DNA of 64,000 nucleotides from Alentia gelatinosa (taxonomy: Eukaryota > Annelida > Polychaeta > Phyllodocida > Polynoidae). The stretch spans positions 22,740,527 through 22,804,526 of the forward strand of contig OX465588.1 in assembly GCA_950022655.1 (NCBI GenBank), given 5' to 3'. The notes under the pieces were generated by a model that worked only from the letters and a program-made list of their open reading frames with translations, was not told the DNA's origin and searched no databases. Of this stretch, positions 11,874 through 27,080 are shown piece by piece. The first letter of the stretch is position 1. Each line of letters begins with the position of its first letter. The translations under genes were made by a program, and so were the position numbers.

Positions 11874-13040
11874 GTGGAACCAGTGTGCTATGCTCAGTGG
11901 GCGTCACCTGCAGTTCCCGTCTTGAAGTGCGATGGATCGGTACGGGTCTGCGGGGATTACAAGGTCACCATCAACAAGTCCCTGCGGAAAGAGGTGTATC
12001 CGCTACCGATACCTGACGACCTGTTCACGAAGCTGGAGGGAGGAGTCAATTTTGCTAAACTGGATCTCTCTCATGCGTACCAGCAGGTCGAGTTGGACAA
12101 GTCAAGTCAAGAGTTATTGGTACTAAATACTCACCAGGGACTCCTGAAGTACAAGCTGCTTAATTACGGCGTGGCCGCAGCACCAGCTATATTCCAGCGG
12201 GCCATTGAAGGCCTACTTCAGGAGGTGCCAATGATAGCTGTGTTCCTTGACGATGTGATTGTTACGGGCAAGATGCAAGTGGAGTATGAGCAAAACTTGC
12301 TGGAGGTCTTGACCCGGTTATGTGACACCGGACTTACACTCCAGGAGGCTAAGTGCGAGTTTGGTATGTCGGAGGTCCAGTACCTAGGGTATAAGGTTTC
12401 CAGCTGTGGTCTGGAACCACTGACTGAGCGGATTCAGCCAGTTATGGACGCTCCGGCTCCAACGTGTGTTGGCGAGCTAAAGTCTTACTTGGGTATGCTC
12501 ACATACTACAACCGGTTCCTGCCGAACCTGAGTACCGTATTGGAGCCACTTCACGAGCTGTTGCGCACGGGTGTGGAGTGGAAGTGGACGGCAGAACGTA
12601 ACAAGGCATTCAGGGCAACCAAGGAAATGTTGAAGGCTGCACCACATTATGACCCGAGTAAGCCCATTCTGTTATCCTGTGACGCATCTCCCTACGGTGT
12701 TGGAGCTGTGTTATCCCACATCGGTGATAGTGGGCAGGAAGTGCCAGTGGCATTCGCGTCAAGTAAGTTGAACACTTGCGAGCGACGTTACTCCCAACTG
12801 GACAAGGAGGGCCTATCGGTGGTGTTTGGTGTGGCCAAATTTCACAAGTATTTAGAAGGTAGGAAATTCAAGATTCAGACTAATCATAAGCCGTTGCTTG
12901 GGCTGTTAGGAGCAGACCGCCCGATTCCAGTGATGTCTTCACCTAGAGTCCAGCGTTGGGCTGTGACCTTAGCTGGGTACAGTTACGATCTGGTGTACCG
13001 TCAGGGAGTCGACCATGGAAATGCTGACTGTATGTCATGA
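11874..13040 (+). CDS. pol: Reverse transcriptase-RNase H of the Mag-like gypsy
   Basis: The longest intact block of the element, 388 codons. It holds, in order, the RT entry region (CYAQWASPAVPVLKCDGSVRV), LDLSHAYQQ with the first catalytic Asp, LNYGVAAAPAIFQRAIEG, the catalytic box FLDDVIV, and the connection region LGMLTYYNRFLPNLS. The RNase H core follows, with LSCDASPYGVGAVLSH and an acidic ERRYSQLDKE motif, ending HGNADCMS. In a live element it would make cDNA from element RNA and degrade the template strand. FLDD in place of the more usual YVDD/YIDD is common in this clade. Confidence 0.92.
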   Translation: MEPVCYAQWASPAVPVLKCDGSVRVCGDYKVTINKSLRKEVYPLPIPDDLFTKLEGGVNFAKLDLSHAYQQVELDKSSQELLVLNTHQGLLKYKLLNYGVAAAPAIFQRAIEGLLQEVPMIAVFLDDVIVTGKMQVEYEQNLLEVLTRLCDTGLTLQEAKCEFGMSEVQYLGYKVSSCGLEPLTERIQPVMDAPAPTCVGELKSYLGMLTYYNRFLPNLSTVLEPLHELLRTGVEWKWTAERNKAFRATKEMLKAAPHYDPSKPILLSCDASPYGVGAVLSHIGDSGQEVPVAFASSKLNTCERRYSQLDKEGLSVVFGVAKFHKYLEGRKFKIQTNHKPLLGLLGADRPIPVMSSPRVQRWAVTLAGYSYDLVYRQGVDHGNADCMS

Positions 13041-13073
13041 CTACCTGCACCAGGACTACTGGAGGAATCCCCT

Positions 13074-13538
13074 GTGCCAGCTGACGTGGTTCTAACGCTG
13101 GAGCAGTTAGATGCCACACCCGTCACATCTACGATGGTACGGGAGTGGACCCGTAAGGATCCAGTGTTGGCCCAAGTAGCACGTCTTCTAGTGGAAGGTT
13201 GGCCAGACACCGTGAGATCCGAGGAACTGTCACCCTACTACCACCATCGCACGGAGCTGAGTCTACAAGACGGTTGTGTGTTGTGGGGTGCTCGTGTGTT
13301 GATATCCGCTCCTGGGCGAGCTGTTATTTTGCAAGAGCTACACGCTACCCACCCTGGTGTGAGCCGTATGAAGGCTCTGGCACATAGCTACGTGTATTGG
13401 CCAGGGATCAACAAGGATATTGAAAGGTTGGTTTCTGACTGTGCAACCTGCCAGGAGCACCGTAACATTCCGCTGAGTACGGAGTTACACCCGTGGGAGT
13501 GGCCAGACAAGCCATGGTCCCGTCTACATGCGGATTAA
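13074..13538 (+). pseudogene. Integrase N-terminal domain, truncated
   Basis: The zinc-binding HHCC domain is visible (HATHPGVSRMKALAHSYVYWP ... CATCQEHR), followed by the WPDKPWSRLHAD motif, whose final Asp is the first residue of the catalytic DDE triad. The frame stops directly afterwards at 13536, just before the conserved strand that should follow. It is separated from the rest of the integrase by 13537-13590. Confidence 0.85.
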
Positions 13539-13590
13539 CTTAGGTTGAGAGGCACTTGAACTAAATTTAAAAAAAAAAAAAAAAGCACAT
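13537..13590. other. A-run-containing break inside integrase
   Basis: A segment of about 54 bp with a 16-base A-run replaces the expected strand between the first Asp and the HSKWIDVHT-like motif, which resumes near 13590. This is a deletion with filler or a small insertion. Confidence 0.6.
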
Positions 13591-14436
13591 TCTAAATGGA
13601 TAGACGTTCACACCATGAGTTGGATTACGTCGGAAGTGACTATCGACAACCTGAAGGCCAGTTTCTCAACCAATGGCCTACCTGACGTACTAGTTACAGA
13701 TAACGGACCATCTTTCAAGAGTGAGACTTTTAGGCAGTTCATCTCACTAAATGGCATCAAACACCTGACATCCGCGCCATACCATCCAGCATCAAATGGT
13801 CTAGCAGAAAGAGCCGTGCAGACTTTTAAAAACGCCATGAAGAAGTTGAGTGGCAGAACGGTTCAGAGTCGAGTTAACCGTTTCCTTTTCCGCTACCGTG
13901 TGACGCCTCAGTCTACGACCGGACATTCACCAGCTGAGCTGTTGCTTAGTCGGCGTATCAAGTGTCCTCTGGATCTACCTCGCCCCGACTTGAAGGCAAA
14001 AGTGTGCAATAAGCAGAGGCAGCAGAAGGTGAGACTCGGTGAGAAGGCTGTCTACCGGTCCTTCCAGGAAGGAGAGTCAGTGTACTACCGGAACTTCTCA
14101 GGGAGAGGTAACCAAAACCTTCCAGGTATGATCACCGAAAACCTTGGTGGTAAGGGCTACCTGATTCGGGACACCACCGAGAACAAGTTGGTCAGACGTC
14201 ACCCTGACCATATCTTCAGAGGGGGCAACCATGATCCACCTATGGACATACCTGAGATCATCGTCCAGCAGGCACCACCACCCCAGGCTCCTGCTATCAA
14301 TGAAGAACAGCCACAGCAGCTACCTGCGGCTACTAATCCGCCAGTTCAAGTAAGGGAACCATTGGTTACACCAACCCCAGTCAGGTCATCACAGCGTGCC
14401 ACAAAAGGCATAACACCGGTGAGGATGAACCTATAG
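13591..14436 (+). pseudogene. Integrase catalytic core and C-terminus
   Basis: Contains VLVTDNGPSFKS with the second catalytic Asp and YHPASNGLAERAVQTFK with the Glu, so two of the three DDE residues are kept. It is followed by the RVTPQSTTGHSPAELL helix and a C-terminal domain ending in a PxRSSQR tail typical of Mag-like integrases. The recognisable segment begins at the WIDVHTM-like motif, so the protein lacks its natural start. It is the last gene before the polypurine tract, and no envelope gene is present. Confidence 0.85.
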
Positions 14437-14581
14437 AGTGTGAACTGTGAAATATATTAAGATCTATTTTGTGTTTTCTCATATAACAATTTTAAGTTAA
14501 TATTGGGTAGTGGTAACTATAGTGTCGTTTTCACAGACTATCTGATGACATAGACTGAACTTTTAAGTAGTCTTCCTCTTC

Positions 14582-14596
14582 TTTAAAAAAAGGAGA
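14582..14596 (+). promoter_or_regulatory. Polypurine tract
   Basis: TTTAAAAAAAGGAGA abuts the start of the 3' LTR at 14597. This is the usual RNase H-resistant primer for plus-strand synthesis. Confidence 0.85.
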
Positions 14597-14763
14597 TGCT
14601 AGGGAGCAGAATCATATTTTGTGAACGGCATCATGTCCGCACCCCTGGCCGGATTCTAATGAACGTTATCATGTTGTAGCTACCGCACTGCCGCGATTAT
14701 GAGGATCGTTTAGACTGATGGTCATTCCTGTATCTAAAGCATATTAAACAACAAGTTATAATA
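14597..14763 (+). repeat. 3' LTR, 167 bp
   Basis: TGCTAGGGAGCAG to AACAAGTTATAATA, the same length as the 5' LTR with five differences. Confidence 0.9.
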
Positions 14764-14768
14764 CATAC
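14764..14768. repeat. Target-site duplication CATAC, right
   Basis: Matches 9869-9873. Confidence 0.9.
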
Positions 14769-15008
14769 AGAACGATCACAAGACTGCAATCGATGACACA
14801 CATTATGTCACTCACTTTCCGTAGGAATTAAGCGATGATACTTTAACACCAGTAGGGGATACATATAACCTATAATCGTTTCAAATATGAAGAAGATTGG
14901 CCGTTCCGACCCTCTGGTATTTGCTACACTTTTTCCGCTGTTGCTTGCACTGTTGGTGCCACTGTTGATGTCTGTCTAGGCCTAATGTCACGAAACTACT
15001 GAAACAGG

Positions 15009-15226
15009 GGCCCGTTTCACAATCCAGGATCGTACATGGAGACCATTTTCTGTACGCCATAGAGACCCAGGGACGATGAGGGTCAATTTCATACAACACC
15101 TATGGACGACCTTATGGACGGCCAATATTGTCTTAGACAACAGACTTAAATATCATTAGACGATAACCCTTGTATAAGGTACAGAAAAGGGTCTTCATGT
15201 ACGATCCTAGATTATGAAACAACCCC
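15009..15226. mobile_element. MITE-B nested in MITE-A, 218 bp
   Basis: The left arm contains GTTTCACAATCCAGGATCG and TACATGGAGACC; the right arm, read on the minus strand, contains GTTTCATAATCTAGGATCG and TACATGAAGACC, so the inverted repeats are about 31 bp with few mismatches. CAGG flanks both sides (15005-15008 and 15227-15230). Removing the element restores the MITE-A end GAAACAGGTCCC. There is no coding capacity. Confidence 0.85.
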
Positions 15227-15234
15227 CAGGTCCC

Positions 15235-18200
15235 TGGTCTTGTGGTCTAAGCTAGTTACATTGCCTTTAGTATAGCGAAAATTTATAGTATTATAAAAAT
15301 ATATAACAGATCTACGCATATAAAGGAATTCTATATTACATCTCATACGCAGTTCTTTTATACTTAGGTCACGCACCCTTGTTCTTGCACAAATTCTTAA
15401 TCTCTGGTTCTGTAGTTTTTAAAGACTATGGTGCCAGAATGCCTTCTTCTCATAGACATCCTTGTGATGCTGGTCTGAGCGGTGGGGATCATTGAGTAGT
15501 CAGAGGCGTTTACACGATATAAAGTATGATCCTTTATGGATTGCTGATTGTGAGGTTGGTATGTTTGTTTGCCATGGTTTGAATTGAGCTCAGCCCCTAG
15601 AGATATCGCAATGTTGAGGAGTCAGATCATATACATTTATGTAAAATGAGTGGAGCTGTGTTAAGCATGTACGTTGTTCATCGGGATAAGTTACATTGCA
15701 GGTAGTTTGAAATACATGAAAACCTAATGACACCTGATCTATAAAACAATGATTTATCGGCCCAACGCATCAGTTATAACAAATGGTTAAAGTCAACTAT
15801 AAACAAATATTGACTGCTTAATTTACTTAATCTATTTTCCATTATGTTACAATAATGTATATTTTTCAAATCAACTTTTCGCATATCATAATCTGTTGCT
15901 AGTGTTGACGACATTCTATTTAAAAGTCTCGGTAGATCCCCGATCGGAGAAGAAAACTTCGATGGAATACATAAGCGAATTAATCAATCTATATTTCTAA
16001 AGGAAATACGGATATCAGAACATAATGTAAACTATCATATTGAAGAATAGAATATAATGATACAATTTATTTCTATCTAAATACATTAAATGTATATAAT
16101 ATGGTAAATAATAAGAGAAATACGCATATTGTACAGTTGCGGAGAAATTCACTTCAGCGATTACTTGTTGACCCTGGACAACAGCCAGAGGAAACCAGCT
16201 GTTGGCGAACCTGCCGACCTTGCAGAAATACTACTCGTAGATGAGTATGTGGAGGTAGTCGCCATATTCATCAGCACAAATCAAATCAATGTCGCTCTTA
16301 GCACTGCAAATATGTACCTTATCCGGACTAAAGCGACGGCTGAGTGGGAGCTGGCATACGTGGCCGGTATGTCGCCGAGTGATGGCGCAATCACTGTGCG
16401 AGGATTGCCTCGGGTGCTGAGCTAGTGAGAAATAGAGGAGCGTAACTACGAGTTGGTCCCCGCCCACGCACAAACCCAACTTAAAGGGATCGTTTCCCGA
16501 ACTCTGCCTGTTGCATACTGATATCAGTGGGTAGGCCGTGCTTTAGGAGTAGGAGCTATGTAGGAGCAGCTGGTCGAGCTGCTCAGGTAAAAAGGCCTCA
16601 CGCCATTGTAGTGAGCAGCTCTCGCTGTGGTCCGCCCCCGATGCGTTTGTCACGCCAGAGTTTAAAGCACGATTAAGCTGCAGTCAGCCAGAAGCTGTTG
16701 GATATCAATGAAACTGCTTTGAGATATTCTGACTAGACATCTAAGGATAAATAATGATAAGCGACTTCTTTAAAACGCTTCGTTCATCCTGATGGGTCAT
16801 CGGTAATTAGTGGTTTTATTTGGCTTTCCATTTTGTATGGAACATGTTCATCGTGTCTTTTATATGGTGATGCATTTATGATAGATTCTTAGGTAAATTA
16901 ATTTATGTGCAAATAAATGATTAATTATCCAGCGTTCCTCTCGTGGAACTTCCACAATTTTGACAGTGACCTTCAAGGTCTAGCCGAGGTCGACTTAGTG
17001 ATATATATATTATAATACGGCAAAATGTATGTTTGGTATATGGTCTAAATTACATAAATAATAATAGAGATTCATCGGATCTAACAAGGAGATATGCTAG
17101 ATTTGCGCAAGTCTAATAAGAGAGTACCTAGTCATTGGTAGTTTTTTCCGTTTGATTATATTTCGCTTTATTCCTTTCATTCACATTTGTCAATTCCGTA
17201 ACGAATAAATGACATTCATTTTAAACATGATGCTCCGTCAATGTTGAGTTTCAAATCTCCAGGAAAGTGGGGTCAATATTTACATTCGACATAAACCTCA
17301 CCTTAATACAAAGAAAGTACGAACTATTTATTAAAAAAAATTCCTAGAATAGGAAAATGAAGAAATAATTCATACTGTGTCCATTACAATTAACAAAAAT
17401 AAAACTTTCCAGATTTAATCCATTACCGGCGGGGTATGTGGTAGAGCCATGTGAATATATGACGTCATCCTTAGTATGACTATTCCTTTGCCTACTAAAA
17501 ATATCCTACCTTTAATCTGTGCACTTTCCTTGTTTATTGAATCATTTAAATACCGTGGATAATGCATCAGGGAATTATTCGGCATCAATTGGATAAGGGT
17601 AGTATATATTATATAGTCGATGCTATGACGTCGCAGGAAGATGGAATGTTTCCTTTCTAAATTTGGTTGAAACCTTCATCCTATTCCCTAGAGTGGGGAT
17701 GATGGATGTGAAATCGAATTTAGAACTTCAATGTCACATGGTGCCTTGGGTGAAGGTGCTAGTCATTGGCTGCTGGGTCAGATCTCTTTCACAGAGGGAC
17801 ACTTTCCTTTCCGGTTTTTATTATGAAATCTTGCAAGAGCCCCATTGCTAAAACACATCTATATACCTTTTTTCTGTTTCAAGAAATTTTGAGGTTTCTG
17901 AAGAGAATTTACTCTGACGTCACCATTCCTCTATGGACAGACTCCGACCGTCTTCATATGCAGAGTTGGAATTGCATAGAGAAAGAAGGCATCTGGGGTC
18001 GGAGCAGGCGTGGGAGTGGAGGGCGGTAGTGGGATTGCAGCTGGGTGGGTTGGAAGGCTGACCCGAGGTTTACACTAGACGACTGAAAAGTGTTGTCTTC
18101 TCCCGTTGTGGGAGAGGGCGTATCACTGTATCCCCCTGCAGGGAACATCAACACATACACATTCACCACACACGCCCCCTAAATATCAACACACAAACCA

Positions 18201-18757
18201 ACACACATGTACACACATACCTTCACCCTCATTTAACCTCCGAGTTTCTTTCAACTCACTACACTAACAATCTCTTACCCACTATCCCTAAAAATAAATC
18301 CCTATCTATCATATTCTACAATCAACATCAGATGTATTTTTTTTTGATGATTTTCAAATATTTAAACTACCCTTTACCTAAATTAATGAATATCAAAAGA
18401 TAAAGTGAGGTGCTGAACACAAAAACACAGACACAGTGATTTCTTTTGAAGTTGTTATAATATTGACAACCAAGGTGGAAGTTAAATGATAGTCGGAGTA
18501 TCAAAAGATCATGTCGTTACATGCTACTTTATAGCACTTCATTTTCCCAAGCCTGCCTCCCTTGTTTGTAACGACTGTTTATTGACTAGCCGATAGTGGT
18601 CAGGTGGTACTCGACTTTACAATGTTGGCCATGATAATAGTCGAGCCAAGTCTTTCCTCAAGCATTTACAAGACATTTTATAGAAATGTATGATAACAGA
18701 GTTTTTATCAGATTGGCAGCTGTCTAGACAACTAATTGAAGATGCCTTGAATGTTCA
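15235..18757. other. Unannotated AT-rich DNA
   Basis: No convincing gene. The 98-residue frame at 16129-16425 has mixed, protein-like composition but no motif I recognise and no clear splice context. Other frames are short. Confidence 0.4.
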
Positions 18758-19143
18758 TTAACCCTTTAACAGCAGCATGATGCCTCCAGGCATTCCCCTG
18801 GCTACAGCAGCATGATGCCTCCAGGCATTACCCTGGCTACCGCAGCATGATGCCTCCAGGCATCATAGAGGCATCATTGACACTTATATACAAAATTCAA
18901 TAAATGAAAAAATAATTGTTTGAATTGAAAGAAATTTTGACATAGTAAAAACAGCATATTGACCTTTGATTTGGTGTAACAAAATATCATCAACTACCAA
19001 GGTACATAACTCAAATCAGATGACACATCATGTGACATTGCTATTTTCAAAAAAGGTGCCTGCTGTAGCAGGGTCGTTTATGCAGGCAATGCCTGCTGTG
19101 TAATGGTGATCAGAGGAATTGGGTGCTGCAGGGAAAGGGTTAA
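18758..19143. mobile_element. piggyBac-like MITE with TTAA target duplications
   Basis: TTAA at 18758-18761 and 19140-19143 flank a 378-bp element. The ends read CCCTTTAACAGCAGCA and, on the minus strand, CCCTTTCCCTGCAGCA, sharing 12 of 16 positions. TTAA targets and CCC-initial termini are the hallmark of piggyBac elements. A 34-bp tandem repeat lies near the left end and a GCAGGCAATGCCTGC palindrome near the right. No transposase is encoded. Confidence 0.75.
18770..18864 (+). repeat. 34-bp tandem repeat, 2.8 copies, with ATGCCTCCAGGCAT palindrome
   Basis: Each unit contains GCAGCATGATGCCTCCAGGC and CCTGGCTAC. The ATGCCTCCAGGCAT core is self-complementary and can fold. A similar GATGCCTTGAGGCATC occurs at 50100-50115 beside a TTAACCC sequence. 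Confidence 0.85.
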
Positions 19144-19169
19144 GTGTCAAGTAGTCTTGATAGTCACAA

Positions 19170-19534
19170 GGGACCTGTTTCAGTAGTTTCCTGACATGTC
19201 TAGATGGCGTCTGTGACACCATACGGACAGATCAACACAAGTTGCGATAATTAGGATAAGACAGACCCCAAACACGGTGTGTCCAGTTTAAAAAGTATTA
19301 GACAATTTCCCTAGGAATTAAGCAATGAAACTTTAACAAGAGTAAGGGATACATATAACCTATAATCGTTCCAAATATGTAACAAATTTGTCACTCCGAT
19401 CCGCTGATATTTGACATCAACTATAATATGCGTTTTGAAACCCAACAAAATTTGTTCCGCTGTTGCTTGCACTGTTGGTGCCGCTGTTGATGTCTGTCTA
19501 GGCCTAATGTAACGAAACTACTGAAACAGGTCCC
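19170..19534. mobile_element. Intact MITE-A, 365 bp
   Basis: Termini are GGGACCTGTTTCAGTAGTTT at the left and ACTACTGAAACAGGTCCC at the right. The inner parts match the split copy 9819-9873 plus 14764-15008. No coding capacity; the target duplication is not evident. Confidence 0.85.
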
Positions 19535-20429
19535 TGGTTGTGCCAAATTGCATCAGACCATCTATAGTCGCCACGCACTTGGCGTTTACCCTAGACGATT
19601 TCCAGCCTTTTACGGCTGAAAGTTGTCAGATGGTGCTAAATTAAAGAATCGCCGCCTATAATCGTCTGGCGTGAACACTGGGATACGTGGAGGCTGCGCC
19701 AGTGTGGCGCGATGGGGAGCTGCTACTGGTAAGCACAACCTGCAAGGCTTTTTTTCTTCATCTTCTTCTTCTAGATTTACACGGTTTTAGTGTTTTACAT
19801 TGACCACCAAATGCGAATTAACAACACTTTTGTTTAATGTCTCACCCCTGGTATTTTTGTCTAATATGCTTAACATCGGGAACTCGTTCTCCATGCCCTA
19901 AAAGTATTGTTGTTCATTCTCAATGGTCTATATCGTGTGTGTCATCCATTCTATTCATGTGTACAGGGGTGAGAAAAATACAGAAAGCAACTCATTTTGG
20001 TTGAAGTCCTTGTTTTCGAACTCGTTTGAATGCTATGTGATTTCACTCGGAATCAAACGTGTGGAGAATGAAAACTTCGACCAAAATTTGTTTGTTTCTA
20101 CTTTAGTCCTCAAATACAGATATTCCTCTGTATGGAATTGCCCGTAAAGATATTATACGGAAATAAATTAAAAACTCTATCTTATGTGGATTATACCAAA
20201 TAGAAAAAATCATAGCACTTGTGTCGGGATCATGTCGGGTTGTGTCAAAGTATGTCATTAGCCATCTCAGAATGCTTGGTCCACTGAGCTCCACGGAATG
20301 ATAGCTCCAGTCACAAGGAGGTGCTACTTAAGGGTTCGCTGTGACAGCCACAATTATTTCTATACAACTTTTTTATGCTGACAGGGCCCAAATCCTTATC
20401 ATCCTTTGGAACACCGTTTCCAACGATGA
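19535..20429. other. Unannotated DNA
   Basis: No gene recognised. Confidence 0.4.
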
Positions 20430-20830
20430 CACTTGAGGCAGGGGAGATCTATCGTGGCCGTCGAAGGGTTTGCTCGGTAGTTTGCCGGACAAAGTGATTG
20501 GCAGCCTAGTGCTGGTACAACTGACACCCTCATGGCTCTCCGCCCACGCAACCCCACCCCCACTTTGGTGCTTCCAGAGGACGGGCGGGCGGCGGGCCGG
20601 TTCGGGGGGGGCACCGGGGAGGACTGGCCGGCCGTCGCGGTCACTCTCGTCGCAGCGTCGCTCGGCGAGGTGCGGCCGGACGGGGCCATTAGGTTTAACA
20701 AGGCACGGTCAGCGATAACGCCCAGCGCCACCTGTCGGGCCTGGAATGCCGATTGGCTGAACCGGAAGTAGAAAAAGGTCTGAACTGGAAGAAGAAAATG
20801 GCTGAACCGGAAGTGAACAGCACAGTGTAG
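20430..20830. other. GC-rich island with repeated CCGGAAGT motifs
   Basis: This is the most GC- and CpG-rich stretch outside the 30-38 kb retroelement. Near its right edge, GAACCGGAAGT occurs at about 20759-20769 and 20803-20813, with a diverged copy between them. CCGGAAGT is an ETS-factor core found in many metazoan promoters. The strand frames across it (for example minus 20399-20884) match no family I know. It may be a CpG-island promoter, or just a GC-rich repeat. Confidence 0.4.
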
Positions 20831-20874
20831 GTGGTACACTTGTGGTATATTCCTTGTATAGATTGTAGAGTCTA

Positions 20875-21040
20875 ATGGGGCCATCCATAAAGTATGTACG
20901 AAGAATTTAAGAAATTGTTAACCCCCCTTCTGATTCTGTACGCAATAGAACAAAGAACGAGCATACGCAAAATTTCCGAAATTCTTTATCCCCCCACCCC
21001 TCCCCCTCTCTGTGCGTACGTACTTTATGGATGGCCCCAT
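20875..21040. mobile_element. MITE-C, TIR GGGGCCATCCATAAAGTA
   Basis: The left end ATGGGGCCATCCATAAAGTA is matched on the minus strand from 21040, giving inverted repeats of about 20-25 bp around a ~115-bp interior without coding capacity. The target duplication is ambiguous, so I leave the superfamily open. Confidence 0.8.
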
Positions 21041-25719
<4,679 letters not shown>

Positions 25720-26465
25720 AGTGGACACCAAGGACATGGCACTCTTAGATGCGGCAGCAAGGTTGGAGAAGGTGGTTGTGCAACTGCAGGCTAATAAGAG
25801 TGGGACCACGACAACTGGAACCTTACACTAAGTGACAGGCAAAACCCTCCTCTAGTGGATGGAGATTACGACCCAACAGTCCTCCTTACCATAAGGGCGA
25901 GTGACCATAAAGCCATGAAGGTCACAGACTTTGGTCAGGAGCATGCCAAGCTCTGACTCGCCAAACGCAAAAAAGAGACAATGAAGTTCACGAAAGCCGA
26001 GGATGGCTCCATGGTGCTATCACCTTATCTACATCATAGGCAGAGTGGGGAACAGCAAACATGAGGGTCCTGTCCCACCTTCCATTGACAGGGAGCCTCG
26101 TGAGGAAGCACATCGAGCACTACCTGGTGTATACCATCTATGTCTTTGAGCTGGCCACCAAATATGACTGGCAGTCTGCACTGGGATTGGATACCCTGTA
26201 CAGGGAGTTTCAAGCCAAGAATGGATACCAGTGGGGGTACAAGGTGTTGGCGATTGATGCTCTCATGCTGCTACCAAAAAGGAAGCATGCTCCCCAGCCA
26301 ACTCTCAGCATAGCACCCAGGAGGACAAGGAAGCAAAGGGCAACAAATAACTGCAGTAAAAGGAAGAGAGTCAAGGTAAGTTCAACGGGCCCAATGTCTT
26401 ATGTCACAACACCGGAGAATGCCCCTATGGAGAGAAGTGCAAGTTCCGCCTCAAGTCAGCATAGG
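25720..26465 (+). pseudogene. Decayed gag-like ORF of a tyrosine-recombinase (DIRS/Ngaro-type) element
   Basis: A run of frames with interspersed stops reads as one protein. The best block (26061-26471) contains MRVLSHLPLTG, then YLVYTIYVFELATKYDWQSA, then YREFQAKNGYQWG. I recognise this pattern from gag-like ORFs next to DIRS/Ngaro-type retrotransposons in marine invertebrates. In a second frame near 26390-26460 it is followed by a CCCH-like knuckle (CHNTGECPYGEKCKF) that would bind RNA. Stops at 25828, 25954 and others, plus the frame change, make it inactive. The family assignment is from memory of the pattern. Confidence 0.5.
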
Positions 26466-26550
26466 ACCTAACTCCCTAGGCCCCACATAGGGATGGGGCC
26501 CTCTGCCCTAGGGCCTGGGAGAGACTTATAATGAAGATTGGAACTTCATT

Positions 26551-26769
26551 ATGGATAGAGTTATCAACTGGTTCAAGATAGCCAACAGAGACACCAACGC
26601 AACAGGATTGGGACAAAACAACCATCGGTCGGCCCTTTCTCCAGGCAATAAGGTTTTGGTACAGAATCAAAAACAGGAGGAACTACAGAATGGCAGGTAT
26701 GTGGTAACAGGAGAAAAACCAAAATTGGAATCGGCGCTAGCTGCATACTTTTACTGCTTACTGGACTGA
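26551..26769 (+). pseudogene. Possible gypsy integrase-tail-like fragment
   Basis: A 72-codon frame contains LSPGNKVLVQNQKQEELQNG and then YVVTGEKP, which resembles the small C-terminal barrel of some invertebrate gypsy integrases (pattern VxVQNQ...W...G.V). No other integrase part is nearby, so this is either a chimaeric remnant or chance similarity. Confidence 0.3.
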
Positions 26770-26934
26770 CTTAACTTTGAACGGTTATCTTATCAATGGT
26801 TGTTTATCCTATCTTTGTCTCCCGCTAGTTGTTTATACTTCTCATAAAATTTGCCTATGTTAAGTTTATGGCATTTTTTTTTATTAAGGGTAGGATAAAC
26901 CTTGTTTATCTCCACTTTAGTATCCTTATTTAAG
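26765..26934 (+). repeat. Direct repeat, left copy (split-repeat candidate)
   Basis: Starts ACTGACTTAACTTTGAACGG and continues through TATCCTATCTTTGTCTCC to AAACCTTGTTTATCTCCAC. It matches 38811-39066 at both ends; the right copy has about 100 extra bases in the middle. With the minus-strand gypsy removed, the two copies lie about 240 bp apart. Confidence 0.75.
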
Positions 26935-27076
26935 GAGATATATAGTGTATATTTAAGTCTATGGGAGATGGGGTAGCTGGGGAAGATGGGGCCAGGACCC
27001 CCACAGAGCAGAGGCAAGCTCAGGCATTCACTTCCCAGACACCAGTCACTCCCCTGCTCGCACCCGTACAGTCAAC

Positions 27077-27080
27077 ACAT
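27077..27080. repeat. Target-site duplication ACAT, left
   Basis: ACAT directly precedes the LTR start at 27081 and recurs at 38692-38695 directly after the other LTR. Confidence 0.9.

Larger units (their letters stand above)
9874..14763 (+). mobile_element. Degraded Mag-like Ty3/gypsy LTR retrotransposon
   Basis: The 4.9-kb element has 167-bp LTRs, a primer-binding region, gag with zinc knuckles, protease, reverse transcriptase, RNase H, integrase and a polypurine tract, in Ty3/gypsy order. The LTRs differ at five positions that I can see, about 3%, so the insertion is older than the minus-strand element at 27081-38691. Coding is broken by frameshifts (10448-10455, about 11330), a nonsense codon (10584) and two AT-rich non-coding segments (about 11690-11865 and 13537-13590). 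It cannot move on its own. The reverse transcriptase resembles that of the third gypsy at 46985-50040. Confidence 0.92.
9819..15234. mobile_element. MITE-A copy interrupted by a gypsy element and a second MITE
   Basis: The left MITE-A end (GGGACCTGTTTCAGTAGTTT, 9819 on) runs to 9873 and resumes at 14764, ending ...ACTACTGAAACAGG at 15008 and TCCC at 15231-15234. Alignment by eye to the intact copy at 19170-19534 gives the same internal landmarks: GACACCATAC, GGATACATATAACCTATAATC and GCTTGCACTGTTGGTGCC. The host element was therefore about 365 bp before being split by the gypsy (9874-14763) and by MITE-B (15009-15226). Confidence 0.85.

Noticed and set aside
16129..16425. 98-codon + frame with protein-like composition
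   Set aside because: No motif, no flanking exon or promoter evidence; mentioned only in the gap entry.
20399..20884. 161-codon minus frame over the GC island
   Set aside because: Starts inside a MITE terminal repeat, has no motif, and is explained by high GC content.
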